Part shown: in pieces, positions 1 to 8,042 of the stretch
Layout of the letters: each line of letters begins with the position of its first letter
Numbering within the stretch: position 1 is the stretch's first letter
Position numbers and translations under genes: made by a program
Assembly (NCBI RefSeq): GCF_030581005.1
Contig: NZ_JAUQSX010000001.1
Coordinates: 186,001-250,000, forward strand
Length of the DNA stretch: 64,000 nt
Reading direction: 5' to 3'
DNA from: Hymenobacter mellowenesis
Lineage (GTDB): Bacteria > Bacteroidota > Bacteroidia > Cytophagales > Hymenobacteraceae
The notes under the pieces: generated by a model
Told to the model about the DNA's origin: nothing
Database searches by the model: none
What the model saw: only the letters and a program-made list of their open reading frames with translations

Positions 1-749
1 ACATCGTGAACAAGATTCTGCGGGCCGGCAACCAGCACGAAAAGGAATATGTGGTGACGGTGGACCGCATTCTCACCGACCGCATGCTCGACGAAATGGC
101 CAACGGCATCCCCATGCTGGGCACCGTCACCAAAAAGTGCCTCATCCAAAAGGAAACGCCCTACATTTTCCGCATCACGCTGGTGCAGGGGCTCAACCGC
201 CAGATTCGGCGCATGGTGGAGCATTTCGGCTACGAAGTGGTGAAGCTGGAGCGCGTCCGCATCATGAACGTGACCGTGAAAGGCCTGCCCGTAGGCGACT
301 GGCGCGAGCTGACGCCCGAGGAGTTGGCCGGCATCATGAAAATGGTGGCAAAATCGAGCGGCACCGAAGAAGCTTCCGGCGGCCGCAGCCGCAAGGCCCC
401 GGCCCGCAGAACCATCACAGATTCGGCCGATACCCCGGCCGGCCAGCCCGGCAAACCCAAGCCGCGCAAGCCGGGCCCGCCGTCCATGTTCAACCCCTCG
501 GGCACCGGCTGGTGGGGCCCGCGCCCCGAAAAAGACCCCGCCACCGGCAAAATCACGCCCGGCAGCAAGCGCCCCGCCAAGGCCGGCCCCAGCGGCTCAG
601 CCCGTCCCAAGAGTTCGGCCCCATCGCCCCAGCGGCCCAAAAGCGCCGGCCCCGGCGGCCCCGCCCGACCAAAAAGCGGCAGCCTCGGCAGCCGCCCGGC
701 GGCCGGCAGCAAAGGCAGCGCCCGCAAAGGCTCCAACCGTCCCCGTTAG
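1..749 (+). CDS. rluF: 23S rRNA pseudouridine synthase RluF-like, 5'-truncated by window
   Basis: C-terminal part of an RluF/RsuA-family pseudouridine synthase, which isomerises a uridine in 23S rRNA. The reading frame is open to the left edge, so the true start and the catalytic Asp region lie outside the window. Visible family motifs are [14 protein letters not shown] near the start, [16 protein letters not shown] in the middle and VVKLERVRI, all typical of RluF. After about residue 115 the fold ends and an approximately 130-residue tail begins. The tail is rich in Pro, Lys, Arg, Ser and Gly, looks disordered and basic, and probably gives extra RNA binding. Family assignment is strong from sequence; the exact target base is inferred. 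Confidence 0.88.
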   Translation, partial: IVNKILRAGNQHEKEYVVTVDRILTDRMLDEMANGIPMLGTVTKKCLIQKETPYIFRITLVQGLNRQIRRMVEHFGYEVVKLERVRIMNVTVKGLPVGDWRELTPEELAGIMKMVAKSSGTEEASGGRSRKAPARRTITDSADTPAGQPGKPKPRKPGPPSMFNPSGTGWWGPRPEKDPATGKITPGSKRPAKAGPSGSARPKSSAPSPQRPKSAGPGGPARPKSGSLGSRPAAGSKGSARKGSNRPR

Positions 750-754
750 CAGTT

Positions 755-791
755 GTAGGGGCAGGGTCGTACCCGGTAGGGCCTGCCCTTA
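755..791. repeat. Short degenerate palindrome between convergent genes
   Basis: A short imperfect inverted repeat with arms beginning GTAGGGGCAGG and ending CCTGCCCTTAC. It overlaps the stop of the S41 gene. It resembles a shrunken copy of the palindrome at 16473-16560 and may act as a bidirectional transcription stop between the convergent RluF and S41 genes. Confidence 0.4.
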
Positions 792-2072
792 CTTCATTTT
801 CTGTAGCACGTCCAGCGCAGCCTGCAAAACGGAGTCGGTTTTGGCAGCCGACTGTGGGCCGGTTTTCGTCAAATCCACGAACACGGGCGGCTGGTAGGCT
901 TCGCGGGGCTGGCCGTTGACGTGGTAAAGACGTTCGACGGGAAAGCTGAACCCGATGCCGGAATGCGGCATTTTGTAGGAATAAATGGCGCCTCGGAGCC
1001 GGGCCATTTCGGTGCCGACCACGGTAGCGCGATGCAGGGCGTCGAAGCCGATGGTCAGGCCCTCGCCCATGCTGCCCGTCCAGCGGCCCACCAACACTAC
1101 CAGCGGCTTGGTATAGCGCGGGCCACGCGGGGACACCAGCTCCAGCCAGCGGCGCGGGATGCGGGTTTCATCTTCCTCGTTGGGCAGTTCGTGGCGCTGG
1201 TAGGGCATTTCCTTCTCGATGAAGCGCCCCATGATGGCGCGGGCCACGGTGGTATTGCCGCCGCTGGGCGTTTCGCGCAGGTCGAGGATGAGGCTTTCGG
1301 TACCTTTGAGCGCCGTCAGGGTACTGTCGAATTTGGCGATGAGGCGATTGTCGCCCAGACTGTTGTTGATTTTGATGTAGCCAATAGTGCCTTTATTGCC
1401 CAAGCGTTTCACTTCCAGTAAGTCCTTGTAAAGTGAGGTTTCGAGCAGCGGCGCGGGTACGTCGGGCTGGGCGGTGAAGGTGCGGGTGCCCAGGCGCACG
1501 GTCCACACGCGCGGCGCGATGTGGTCGCCGGCCAGCAGCTGGCCCAGGGCAAAATCGCGGGCGGCGGGGTCGGGTTGGCGCAGGGTCTGGGCCAGCCAGG
1601 GGCGCAGGGCTTCGGCCATGGGCACCCCGTTCACTGCCTCGATGACGGCGCCGGTCTGCACGCCCACTTTCGCGGCTCCGTAGCTGGCCCTCACTTGCTG
1701 CACCACGGCTTGGCCGTTCACGAAGGTGGCCCACACGTCGGTGCCGGTAGGCACGAGGCGGCGCGAGTCGAGCCGGTTGGTGTTCAGGCTGGCGTGGTTG
1801 TCGTAGAGTTCGGCCAGGGCGTTTTCGAGCAGCCGCACGAAGGCGCGGCGGCTGCGCACAGTATCGGCTTGGGCCCGGTAGATGGCGCGCACCCGCGGCC
1901 AGTCGGTTTGCTTGTGGTTGAAGTAGCCGTAGTTATCCCGGACGGTTTCCCAGAAAAAATCGAAATCCTCCAGGTACTGCTGGTGGGTGAGCGGCGGCGT
2001 TTGGGCGGCCAGCCCGGCGGCCATCAGCAGCATCAGCACCCCTAGCCCAAACCGAAACCGCCAACGCTTCAT
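789..2072 (-). CDS. Secreted S41-family peptidase (tail-specific protease fold)
   Basis: 427-residue exported protein with a signal peptide (MKRWRFRF followed by a hydrophobic stretch ending LAAQ). The middle carries a weak PDZ-like part, and the C-terminal half has the S41/Tsp core: GTIGYIKINN, LILDLRETPSGGNTT, and WTGSMGEG, where the Ser after GlyThr is the expected nucleophile. S41 enzymes cleave C-terminal or unfolded substrates in the periplasm or outside the cell. The start is chosen because the signal peptide begins directly there. The substrate is unknown. It stands alone and converges on RluF. Confidence 0.82.
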   Translation of the reverse strand: MKRWRFRFGLGVLMLLMAAGLAAQTPPLTHQQYLEDFDFFWETVRDNYGYFNHKQTDWPRVRAIYRAQADTVRSRRAFVRLLENALAELYDNHASLNTNRLDSRRLVPTGTDVWATFVNGQAVVQQVRASYGAAKVGVQTGAVIEAVNGVPMAEALRPWLAQTLRQPDPAARDFALGQLLAGDHIAPRVWTVRLGTRTFTAQPDVPAPLLETSLYKDLLEVKRLGNKGTIGYIKINNSLGDNRLIAKFDSTLTALKGTESLILDLRETPSGGNTTVARAIMGRFIEKEMPYQRHELPNEEDETRIPRRWLELVSPRGPRYTKPLVVLVGRWTGSMGEGLTIGFDALHRATVVGTEMARLRGAIYSYKMPHSGIGFSFPVERLYHVNGQPREAYQPPVFVDLTKTGPQSAAKTDSVLQAALDVLQKMK

Positions 2073-2152
2073 GCGGCAAAGAAACGCGCCTGGTCCCCAT
2101 ATTGCGCGGGCATCCCGGAATTTAACCCGGCTGTTTTGCCGTTAGCTTCCGA

Positions 2153-2980
2153 ATGAAATACTTGCTTCTGCTCCTTTGCCTGTGGCTGCCGGCTGCGGCC
2201 GCGACGGCCCCGACCCTTGCGCCGCTCCAGATTGCCGAGCAGTTTGTGGCGCCCACGGGCTGGGCCGAGATGAAGGACTACCTCTGCTGCGAGGCCGCCG
2301 GCCAGGCCAAGCGCGAAACTTTGGGCCAGCAGATTCCGCCGCAGCTGCAGCGCACCTGCCAGCTGGTGGCGCAGGGCGACAGCACCGCCGTGGTGGCCGT
2401 GGAACTGCGGGGCCCCGCCGAGCACCGCGACTTCTACCTCCACTTCGCCAAAGAAGGCGACGCCTGGAAGCTGCAGGCCATCCGCAACCTGGCCATGACG
2501 CACCTCGGGCCGCCCATGGTGGAGCTGCTCTCGAACCTGCCGCCCGCCGAAGTGGCCGACTACGACCGCAAGCACCCCGACGCCAGCCACGCCTTCACCG
2601 TGGGCAACCTGCGCCTGTGGACCGCCGCCGACGCCGACATTGCCGCCCACTTCCGGAAAAACCGGGCCGATTTCCGCAAGATGCTGCGCCTGGTGCAGGC
2701 CGGCAACTATTTCACCACCGACAGCGCGGCCGTCGGCGAAAAAGCTGCCAATGCCAACCCCGCCGTGCACGCCCTGCTCCGCAAGCTGTTTCTGAGCCGC
2801 GTGACGCGCCGCGAAACCGGCTGCGCGAGTTGCCTGGAGTTTGTCATCGGCGGCAAGGTGAACAGCACGGTGGGCCTGCTCTACCAGGCCGACCGCGCCC
2901 AGCTACCGGCCATGACGCCCGAACGCCTCATCGTGCTCAAGCCGCTGGGCGACGGCTGGTATCTGTACAAAACTACCTGA
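2153..2980 (+). CDS. Secreted protein of unknown function
   Basis: 275 residues with a clear N-terminal signal peptide (MKYLLLLLCLWLPAAAATA). No family is recognised. The mature part has five Cys: CC near residue 45, one near 63 and a C-x2-C pair in TGCASCLEF, which could form disulfides or bind metal. The sequence alternates predicted strands and helices like a small periplasmic domain. It is divergent from the S41 gene with an 80-base gap, so the two may share a promoter region. The start at ATG directly precedes the signal peptide. Confidence 0.75.
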   Translation: MKYLLLLLCLWLPAAAATAPTLAPLQIAEQFVAPTGWAEMKDYLCCEAAGQAKRETLGQQIPPQLQRTCQLVAQGDSTAVVAVELRGPAEHRDFYLHFAKEGDAWKLQAIRNLAMTHLGPPMVELLSNLPPAEVADYDRKHPDASHAFTVGNLRLWTAADADIAAHFRKNRADFRKMLRLVQAGNYFTTDSAAVGEKAANANPAVHALLRKLFLSRVTRRETGCASCLEFVIGGKVNSTVGLLYQADRAQLPAMTPERLIVLKPLGDGWYLYKTT

Positions 2981-3071
2981 GCACGTTGGTTCAGCTTATT
3001 GATTATAAGCAATTAGCAGCACAACATCAGCTTCTGGCGGCTGGTGTGCATTTGCCTGCTATTTTCGCTCC

Positions 3072-3800
3072 ATGAAACCCTGTGTGCTGGTGGCCGCCGC
3101 GGCCCTGCTGCTGAGTAGCTGCGCTCCCCGAATAATTACCCAGCTGAACGGGCCGGCCGTGGCCGCCCTGGCGCCCGATGCCCCGGTACTGGTGCTGGAT
3201 GTGGACGAGTACAGCCCCAACGGGTGCGCGCTGGTAGCCAATGTGTTCGTGGGCGAGTCGGGCACGACGCTGAACTGCGGCTTGGACCGCATGATGAGCG
3301 AGGCCCTGCGCCAGGCCCGCCAGGCCGGGGGCAACGTGCTCAAGCTAACCGAGCTGCGGCCTCCGAGCATGGCCAGCACCTGCTATCAGATTACGGGCGA
3401 AGTGTTTTACGCCCCGGACCTGGCCGCCGTGCAAGCCGACATCAGCCGCCAGCGGGCGGCCGATGAGAAGCCCCGGCTGCCGGCGGGTACGCCCTACGCC
3501 TTGCTTTACGTGTACCGGCCCACCAGCCTGGGGGCCACGGCCCTGACCTACGACGTGCGCCTGAACGACTCCGTGGTGTATCAGGCCCGCTTCGGCAGCC
3601 GGTCCATCATCCGGCTCACCAAGCCGGGCGCGGTCACCTTATGGACCGAAAACGGCGGCAAACCCCTCACGCTGGAAGTGGAGCCGGGCAAAGAGTATTA
3701 CTTGCGGTGCGGCCTTCAGGGGTCAACATTCAAGCCCCGGCCCTGGCTCAGCTTTGTGAGCACCCGGCAGGGCCGCCAGGAATACGACGGCGTCGATTAA
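3072..3800 (+). CDS. Lipoprotein with DUF2846-like domain
   Basis: 242-residue predicted lipoprotein: signal peptide ending LLLSSC, so Cys at about residue 17 would be lipidated. The first half (to about residue 125) contains several Cys and a VLKLTELRPPS segment. The second half resembles DUF2846: YALLYVYRP, then an immunoglobulin-like run with PGAVTLWTEN and PGKEYYLRCGL. Such domains are found in bacterial envelope lipoproteins and their role is not established. It follows the previous secreted gene by 91 bases in the same direction and may be co-transcribed. Confidence 0.75.
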   Translation: MKPCVLVAAAALLLSSCAPRIITQLNGPAVAALAPDAPVLVLDVDEYSPNGCALVANVFVGESGTTLNCGLDRMMSEALRQARQAGGNVLKLTELRPPSMASTCYQITGEVFYAPDLAAVQADISRQRAADEKPRLPAGTPYALLYVYRPTSLGATALTYDVRLNDSVVYQARFGSRSIIRLTKPGAVTLWTENGGKPLTLEVEPGKEYYLRCGLQGSTFKPRPWLSFVSTRQGRQEYDGVD

Positions 3801-3866
3801 CCCGCGCCCGCCGGGCAGGCCGGGCTGCCACCGGCTTTGCCTGCCGGCGGCCGGCGCCAGGGCTGG

Positions 3867-3874
3867 TACCTTTG
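3867..3874 (+). promoter_or_regulatory. Candidate -7 promoter box for rlmF
   Basis: TACCTTTG is an exact match to the Bacteroidota -7 consensus TAnnTTTG. It lies 20 bases before the rlmF ATG. A TTG at the usual -33 distance is not seen, so this is a partial match. Confidence 0.5.
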
Positions 3875-3893
3875 TCGCCAACGCTACCGGCCC

Positions 3894-4871
3894 ATGAAAC
3901 AACCACCCGCCCCGCCCGCTCCCGAAAAGGAGCAGCTGCACCCGCGCAACCCGCACCGCGCGCCCTACGATTTCCCGCAGCTGAGCACAATCAGCCCAGA
4001 ACTGAAGGCTTTCGTGCAAACCAATAAATTCGGCAACCTGTCGATTGATTTTGCCGACCCGGCCGCCGTGAAAGCCCTCAACCGGGCCCTGCTGAAGCAA
4101 TTCTACGGCATCGAACACTGGGACATTCCGCGCGGCTACCTGTGCCCGCCCATCCCCGGCCGGGCCGATTACGTGCACTATCTGGCCGATTTGTTGGCCG
4201 AGAGCAACGGCGGCGCCCTGCCGCCCGGCGAAGATATCACCGTGCTCGACGTGGGCGTGGGGGCCAACTGCATCTACCCCATCATCGGCCGGCGCGCATA
4301 CGGCTGGCACTTCGTGGGCTCCGACGTGGACGGCGTAGCCGTGCGCGCCGCCCAGCAGATTGAGGCCGCCAACCCCAGCCTGGCCGGCGCCATCGAGGCC
4401 CGCCTGCAGCCGGCCCGCACCCGCATTTTCGACGGCCTCATTCAGGCCGGCGAGGTGTTCGATATGACGATGTGCAACCCGCCCTTTCACGCCTCGGCGG
4501 CCGAGGCGGCGGCCGGCACCCAGCGCAAAACTGCCGCCCTGGGCACCCGGCGCGGCCCGCGCCCCACGCTCAACTTCGGCGGTCAGAACAACGAGTTGTG
4601 GTGCGAGGGTGGCGAGGCCGGCTTCATCCGGCGCATGGTGCAGGAGAGCGGGCGGCGGCCTACTTCGGCCTACTGGTACACCTCGCTGGTGTCGAAAAAA
4701 GAAACGCTGCCCGGCGTGTACCGCGCCCTGCAAACGGCCGGCGCCACCGACGTGCGCACCATCGAAATGGCACAGGGCCAGAAGAAAAGCCGCCTCGTGG
4801 CCTGGACTTTCCTCAAGCCGCAGCAGCGGGAAGCCTGGCGAAAAACGCGCTGGAGCGAGGCCCGCGACTAA
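3894..4871 (+). CDS. rlmF: 23S rRNA (adenine(1618)-N6)-methyltransferase RlmF
   Basis: 325 residues, close to the usual RlmF (YbiN) length. Methylates N6 of A1618 in 23S rRNA using S-adenosylmethionine. Motifs seen: HPRNPHRAPYDF and LKAFVQTNKFGNLSIDF at the N-terminus, the SAM-binding run VLDVGVGANCIYP, and the N6-adenine catalytic motif CNPPFHAS. ELWCEGGEAGFI and WYTSLVSKKETL are also characteristic of RlmF. The frame is open 19 codons upstream, but ATG 3894 is chosen because family homology begins there and a TACCTTTG box lies just ahead. Cytoplasmic and monocistronic in appearance. Confidence 0.92.
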   Translation: MKQPPAPPAPEKEQLHPRNPHRAPYDFPQLSTISPELKAFVQTNKFGNLSIDFADPAAVKALNRALLKQFYGIEHWDIPRGYLCPPIPGRADYVHYLADLLAESNGGALPPGEDITVLDVGVGANCIYPIIGRRAYGWHFVGSDVDGVAVRAAQQIEAANPSLAGAIEARLQPARTRIFDGLIQAGEVFDMTMCNPPFHASAAEAAAGTQRKTAALGTRRGPRPTLNFGGQNNELWCEGGEAGFIRRMVQESGRRPTSAYWYTSLVSKKETLPGVYRALQTAGATDVRTIEMAQGQKKSRLVAWTFLKPQQREAWRKTRWSEARD

Positions 4872-4987
4872 GCCCCGCGGAAAGGCTCCGAATATTGCGT
4901 ATCTTCGTGATAATCCACTCCGCAGCGGGGCCGCCTTTCCCCCACCAAGCCCCGCCGCACCAACGAATCAGCAACAAAACAAATACT

Positions 4988-5494
4988 ATGGGTAGGTCTC
5001 AAGAGACATTTGGTAAGAAAGACAACGAGAAAAAGCGCGCCAAGAAGAAAACCGAAAAAGAGGAGCGCAAAGCAGAGCGGCAGGCCAACGCCAAATCTGG
5101 CGTAGCGCTGGAAGAAATGTTTGCCTACGTTGACGAAAACGGCAACATTACCTCCACCCCGCCCGACCCCACCAAGAAGCGCGTCATCAAGGACGAGGAC
5201 ATCCGCATCAGCGTGGCTAAGCAGGAAGACCGGGAGCCCGAGGACACGATGCGCTCCGGCTCCGTCACGTTCTTCAACAGCTCGAAGGGCTACGGCTTCA
5301 TCCGCGACGCGCAGAGCCAGGAAAGCATTTTCGTGCACGCCAACGCGCTGGGTGGCATCACCATCAACGAGAATGACAAGGTGACGTTTGAGGTAGAAAT
5401 GGGCCCCAAAGGCCCTAACGCCGTGCGCGTGCGCCTGGGCAGCCCCACGCCGCCCGCCGCCCCGGCTGCCCCCGCTGCCCCCGCTGCCGAGTAA
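4988..5494 (+). CDS. Cold-shock-domain protein with charged N-terminal extension
   Basis: 168 residues. The C-terminal half is a cold-shock domain that binds single-stranded RNA/DNA: SGSVTFFNSSKGYGFI includes RNP1 (KGYGFI) and SIFVHANAL includes RNP2. The first 40 residues are Lys/Glu-rich (KKRAKKKTEKEERKAE) and resemble a disordered RNA-binding tail. A middle segment of about 55 residues links the two. The C-terminus is an Ala/Pro repeat. Classic CspA proteins are about 70 residues, so this is the long form common in Bacteroidota. ATG 4988 is preferred because the longer frame upstream overlaps rlmF in another frame. A strong terminator follows. Confidence 0.88.
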   Translation: MGRSQETFGKKDNEKKRAKKKTEKEERKAERQANAKSGVALEEMFAYVDENGNITSTPPDPTKKRVIKDEDIRISVAKQEDREPEDTMRSGSVTFFNSSKGYGFIRDAQSQESIFVHANALGGITINENDKVTFEVEMGPKGPNAVRVRLGSPTPPAAPAAPAAPAAE

Positions 5495-5511
5495 CGAACT
5501 TCGAGAACACG

Positions 5512-5550
5512 AAAAAAGGCTGACGCTCTGGGAGCGTCAGCCTTTTTTCT
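5512..5550 (+). terminator. Rho-independent terminator after cold-shock gene
   Basis: A 17-base perfect stem (5512-5528 with 5532-5548) with a 3-base loop. The A-run and T-run are part of the stem, so it can work on both strands. It lies 17 bases after the stop codon. Confidence 0.9.
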
Positions 5551-5558
5551 TTTGGTAA

Positions 5559-5687
5559 TGCCTCAATCGTCTGTCATCCTGAGCGCAGCGAAGGACCTTA
5601 TCACATTTGCTATCGTCTGAATTACTGTTAATAGTTTAGCCGTAATAAGGTCCTTCGCTGCGTTCAGGATGACAGACGATTGAGGCA
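5559..5687. repeat. Long intergenic palindrome, family B
   Basis: 129-base inverted repeat. Arms begin TGCCTCAATCGTCTGTCATC and carry CTGAGCGCAGCGAAGGACC; the right arm is nearly the reverse complement. The centre is about 40 bases of AT-rich sequence. The same arm core occurs at 53575-53730. Confidence 0.85.
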
Positions 5688-5735
5688 CTTATCTCATGCG
5701 GGATGCTGCGCTGCGCACGACGTTCTAAATCCAAT

Positions 5736-6011
5736 CTAAGCGTTGCTGTCCATGGCGGCCAGGCTTTCTTCAGCGGCCAGCGCGTCGGAGGTGGCGCTGG
5801 TGACGGGCGGCGTGGCGTCGATTGCCTTGGCGGCGCGGCGCTTGGAGAGGTAGCTCAGGCCCAAGGCCACCAGGGCAGCACCGCCCACTACTTTCTGGGT
5901 GGTGCTGAGCTTGCCTAGGGTTTTGCCTTTGCCCAGTTTCTTCAGCGACTTGGTGGCGCCGCCGAGTAGCGTGCCTTTTTTGGCGGCTTTGTTTTTCTTG
6001 GTCTTTTTCAT
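5736..6011 (-). CDS. Small single-helix membrane protein, paralogue 1
   Basis: 91 residues. A Lys-rich cytoplasmic start (MKKTKKNKAAKKG) is followed by GKLSTTQKVVGG and one hydrophobic helix AALVALGLSYL, then a short Ala/Ser-rich tail. The next gene shares the GKLST-QK-VGG-ALVA-GL-YL core, so the two are tandem duplicates. Function is unknown. The reading frame extends 11 codons upstream, but the internal ATG at 6011 starts the conserved basic segment. Confidence 0.6.
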   Translation of the reverse strand: MKKTKKNKAAKKGTLLGGATKSLKKLGKGKTLGKLSTTQKVVGGAALVALGLSYLSKRRAAKAIDATPPVTSATSDALAAEESLAAMDSNA

Positions 6012-6067
6012 GATGCCTGGTTGGGTTGGAGGAAGCAGACGCACTGGAAGAATTCCAGGCGTTTAGT

Positions 6068-6412
6068 TTAAAAGTCAACGCCGGGGGCTGGTTTGACTTT
6101 GGGGGTTTTGCGGGATTTGCGGTGGACCGGGCCTTCTTCCGTTTCTCCGGAGAAACTGGCGGCCAAACGTTTGAGTGGCCCCGGCTGGTCAGATTCGGGC
6201 GCGGCGTCAGGCGCTTCGGGCGTGTCCTGGGCGGCCAGGTAGGCGAGGCCGGCGGCCACCAGCGCAATGCCGCCCACCAGCTTCTGGCCGGTGCTGAGCT
6301 TGCCGATTTCCTTGGTCACCTTCCGAAACTTCTTGATGGACAAGGCGGCAACATCCAGAATATCTCCCGAAACGTCGTCTTTCTTGTGCTTCTTGTTTTT
6401 GTCTTTGGCCAT
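6068..6412 (-). CDS. Small single-helix membrane protein, paralogue 2
   Basis: 114 residues beginning MAKDKNKKHKKDD, then a predicted helix with SIKKFRKVTKEIG, the conserved GKLSTGQKLVGG and the hydrophobic segment IALVAAGLAYLA, then a polar tail rich in Pro, Glu and Lys. It is a tandem paralogue of the gene at 5736-6011, 56 bases apart and in the same direction. A longer frame exists upstream, but ATG 6412 matches the paralogue's Lys-rich start. The role is unknown; a membrane-associated stress or cell-envelope peptide is only a guess. Confidence 0.6.
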   Translation of the reverse strand: MAKDKNKKHKKDDVSGDILDVAALSIKKFRKVTKEIGKLSTGQKLVGGIALVAAGLAYLAAQDTPEAPDAAPESDQPGPLKRLAASFSGETEEGPVHRKSRKTPKVKPAPGVDF

Positions 6413-6611
6413 AAGAAGGTGGGGTAAAACAACAGTTTCGAGGAAAAATTGTAGCGGAAAGGCCATGGCGGTGGTGCGGAGGCATACCGGGGCACTTGCG
6501 CGGCCGGCGAACTGAGGTATTCGCAAGCCGCGACCAGAATGTTGCCGATTTCTTTTTGGTGGTTCCGCCTGGCCGCGCTCGTTGGCTGCTTCCAGACAGG
6601 GGCGTCCCTGC

Positions 6612-7823
6612 TTAGGGTTTGCTCTCGGCCAGGCCTTTGTCAATCAGCTGAAACATCGGGTTATCCGGTTTCGCCACTTTTTTCAGCTCGCGCTGGGCGG
6701 CCAGAAAGTGGGGCCGGGCCAGCTGCGGGCGCTGGAGCTGCATGTTGAGGATGGCCACGTAGAAATGCAGCAGGCCCTGCGCGCTGGGCTTGGCTGGGGC
6801 CTTGGGCAGCTGGCTGCTGAAAAAGGCCTCGGCTTCGGCCCACTGGTTCTGGGCCTGGTAGATGTCCATGATGTCGGAAAACATCTGGTCATCGGCCGGA
6901 TTGAGTTGGTAGAGCCGGGCGGCCCAGGCGGGGGCGTCCGGGGCGTGGGTGTTTACGGCCAGCTCCAGCAGGTTGCGCAGGGTGGCGTAGTGCTGCGGCT
7001 GCAGGTCCAGGCTTTGCAGGAGGGCTTTTTTGGCTTCGGCGGGCTGCTGGGTGCGCTGGTAGAGCGTGCCGAGCATGCGGGCAGCATCGGCCTTCATTTC
7101 GGGGTCGGCGTAGAGCCGCAACGACGTTTGCGCGTAGGGAATGGCCCGGGCGGGCTCCTTGAGCAGCATGAGGGCATAGGCCAGGTTGTAGGGCGAATCG
7201 GGGTACTGCGCGTTCAGGGCAATGGACTTCTCGAACGGCGCGACGCTGGGCTGGGCCCGCCCCTGCGCCAGGTGCGCGTAGCCCACGGCGTAGTAGGTCA
7301 TGAAATCGCCGAGCTGGTGCGCGTGAGCCTGGCCGTAGTGTGCAATCACGAGGTCGAGGAGCTGGGCTTCAGATTTGTCCTGCTCGCCGCAGTGGCAGAG
7401 CACGGCCCGGTAGTAATAGTCGCCGAGGCCCTGGCTGAGGCGGTAGTCCTGCGGGAAGCGCTTCTGCAGCTGCGTCAGTGTCTTCGGAATGTCGAGCAGG
7501 TGGGTGCTGTACTGGCCTTCCTTGCCGCGCAGCTGCTCCACGGTTTCGCCGGGCGCCAGGTCCTTCAGCCCGAAGGCCTGGAAGTTGATGGCCACGAGGT
7601 AGTACCGGAGCAGCAGCTTTTCCTTTTGGAGCACTACCTCGGGCTGCTGGTTTTTGGGGTCGGCTTTGTCGAGAAGCTGGTAGGCCGATTCGTATTTTTT
7701 CTCCGCCTCCAGCCTGGCGGCCTGGGCCAGCGCGGCGGCTGGCGCGGTGGTTTGGCTCATGGCCGGCCCGGCCAGCAACAAAAACAGCCAGGCAAGCAGG
7801 CAAGGGCGTAGTGAATAGGGCAT
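6612..7823 (-). CDS. Exported tetratricopeptide-repeat protein
   Basis: 403 residues with a signal peptide (MPYSLRPCLLAWLFLLLAGPAMSQ). The remainder is helical with several TPR-like repeats, for example QAARLEAEKKYESAYQLLDK, DFMTYYAVGYAHLAQGRAQP, PYNLAYALMLLKEPARAIPY and MLGTLYQRTQQPAEAKKALL. TPRs mediate protein contacts; a periplasmic scaffold role is likely and no enzyme domain is seen. The frame is open 46 codons further upstream, but ATG 7823 directly precedes the signal peptide. Confidence 0.75.
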   Translation of the reverse strand: MPYSLRPCLLAWLFLLLAGPAMSQTTAPAAALAQAARLEAEKKYESAYQLLDKADPKNQQPEVVLQKEKLLLRYYLVAINFQAFGLKDLAPGETVEQLRGKEGQYSTHLLDIPKTLTQLQKRFPQDYRLSQGLGDYYYRAVLCHCGEQDKSEAQLLDLVIAHYGQAHAHQLGDFMTYYAVGYAHLAQGRAQPSVAPFEKSIALNAQYPDSPYNLAYALMLLKEPARAIPYAQTSLRLYADPEMKADAARMLGTLYQRTQQPAEAKKALLQSLDLQPQHYATLRNLLELAVNTHAPDAPAWAARLYQLNPADDQMFSDIMDIYQAQNQWAEAEAFFSSQLPKAPAKPSAQGLLHFYVAILNMQLQRPQLARPHFLAAQRELKKVAKPDNPMFQLIDKGLAESKP

Positions 7824-7898
7824 CGCGGTTTTTTGGATGGAAGAGTAGCGCACGAAGCTACCGTGCCCCAGCCAAAGAAGCAGCCCAGATAACAGCCC

Positions 7899-8011
7899 GT
7901 CATGCCGGGCATGCTGCGCATCAGGCAGAGGACCGAGGCATCTCGCTTGCGTCTCCTTCACGATTGGTTTACTACCACACGCGAGATGCTTCGACTTCGC
8001 TCAGCATGACG
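7899..8011. repeat. Intergenic palindrome, family A, degenerate left arm
   Basis: The right arm (about 7963-8011) is intact family A: reverse complement CGTCATGCTGAGCGAAGTCG, then AAGCATCTCGCGTGTGG. The left arm keeps CGTCATGC and GGCATCTCGC but holds extra bases between them, so the palindrome is imperfect. It separates the TPR gene from the DAC-like gene. Confidence 0.75.
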
Positions 8012-8042
8012 TTTTTCCGGCTGTTCACCTCCTTCAATCTGC

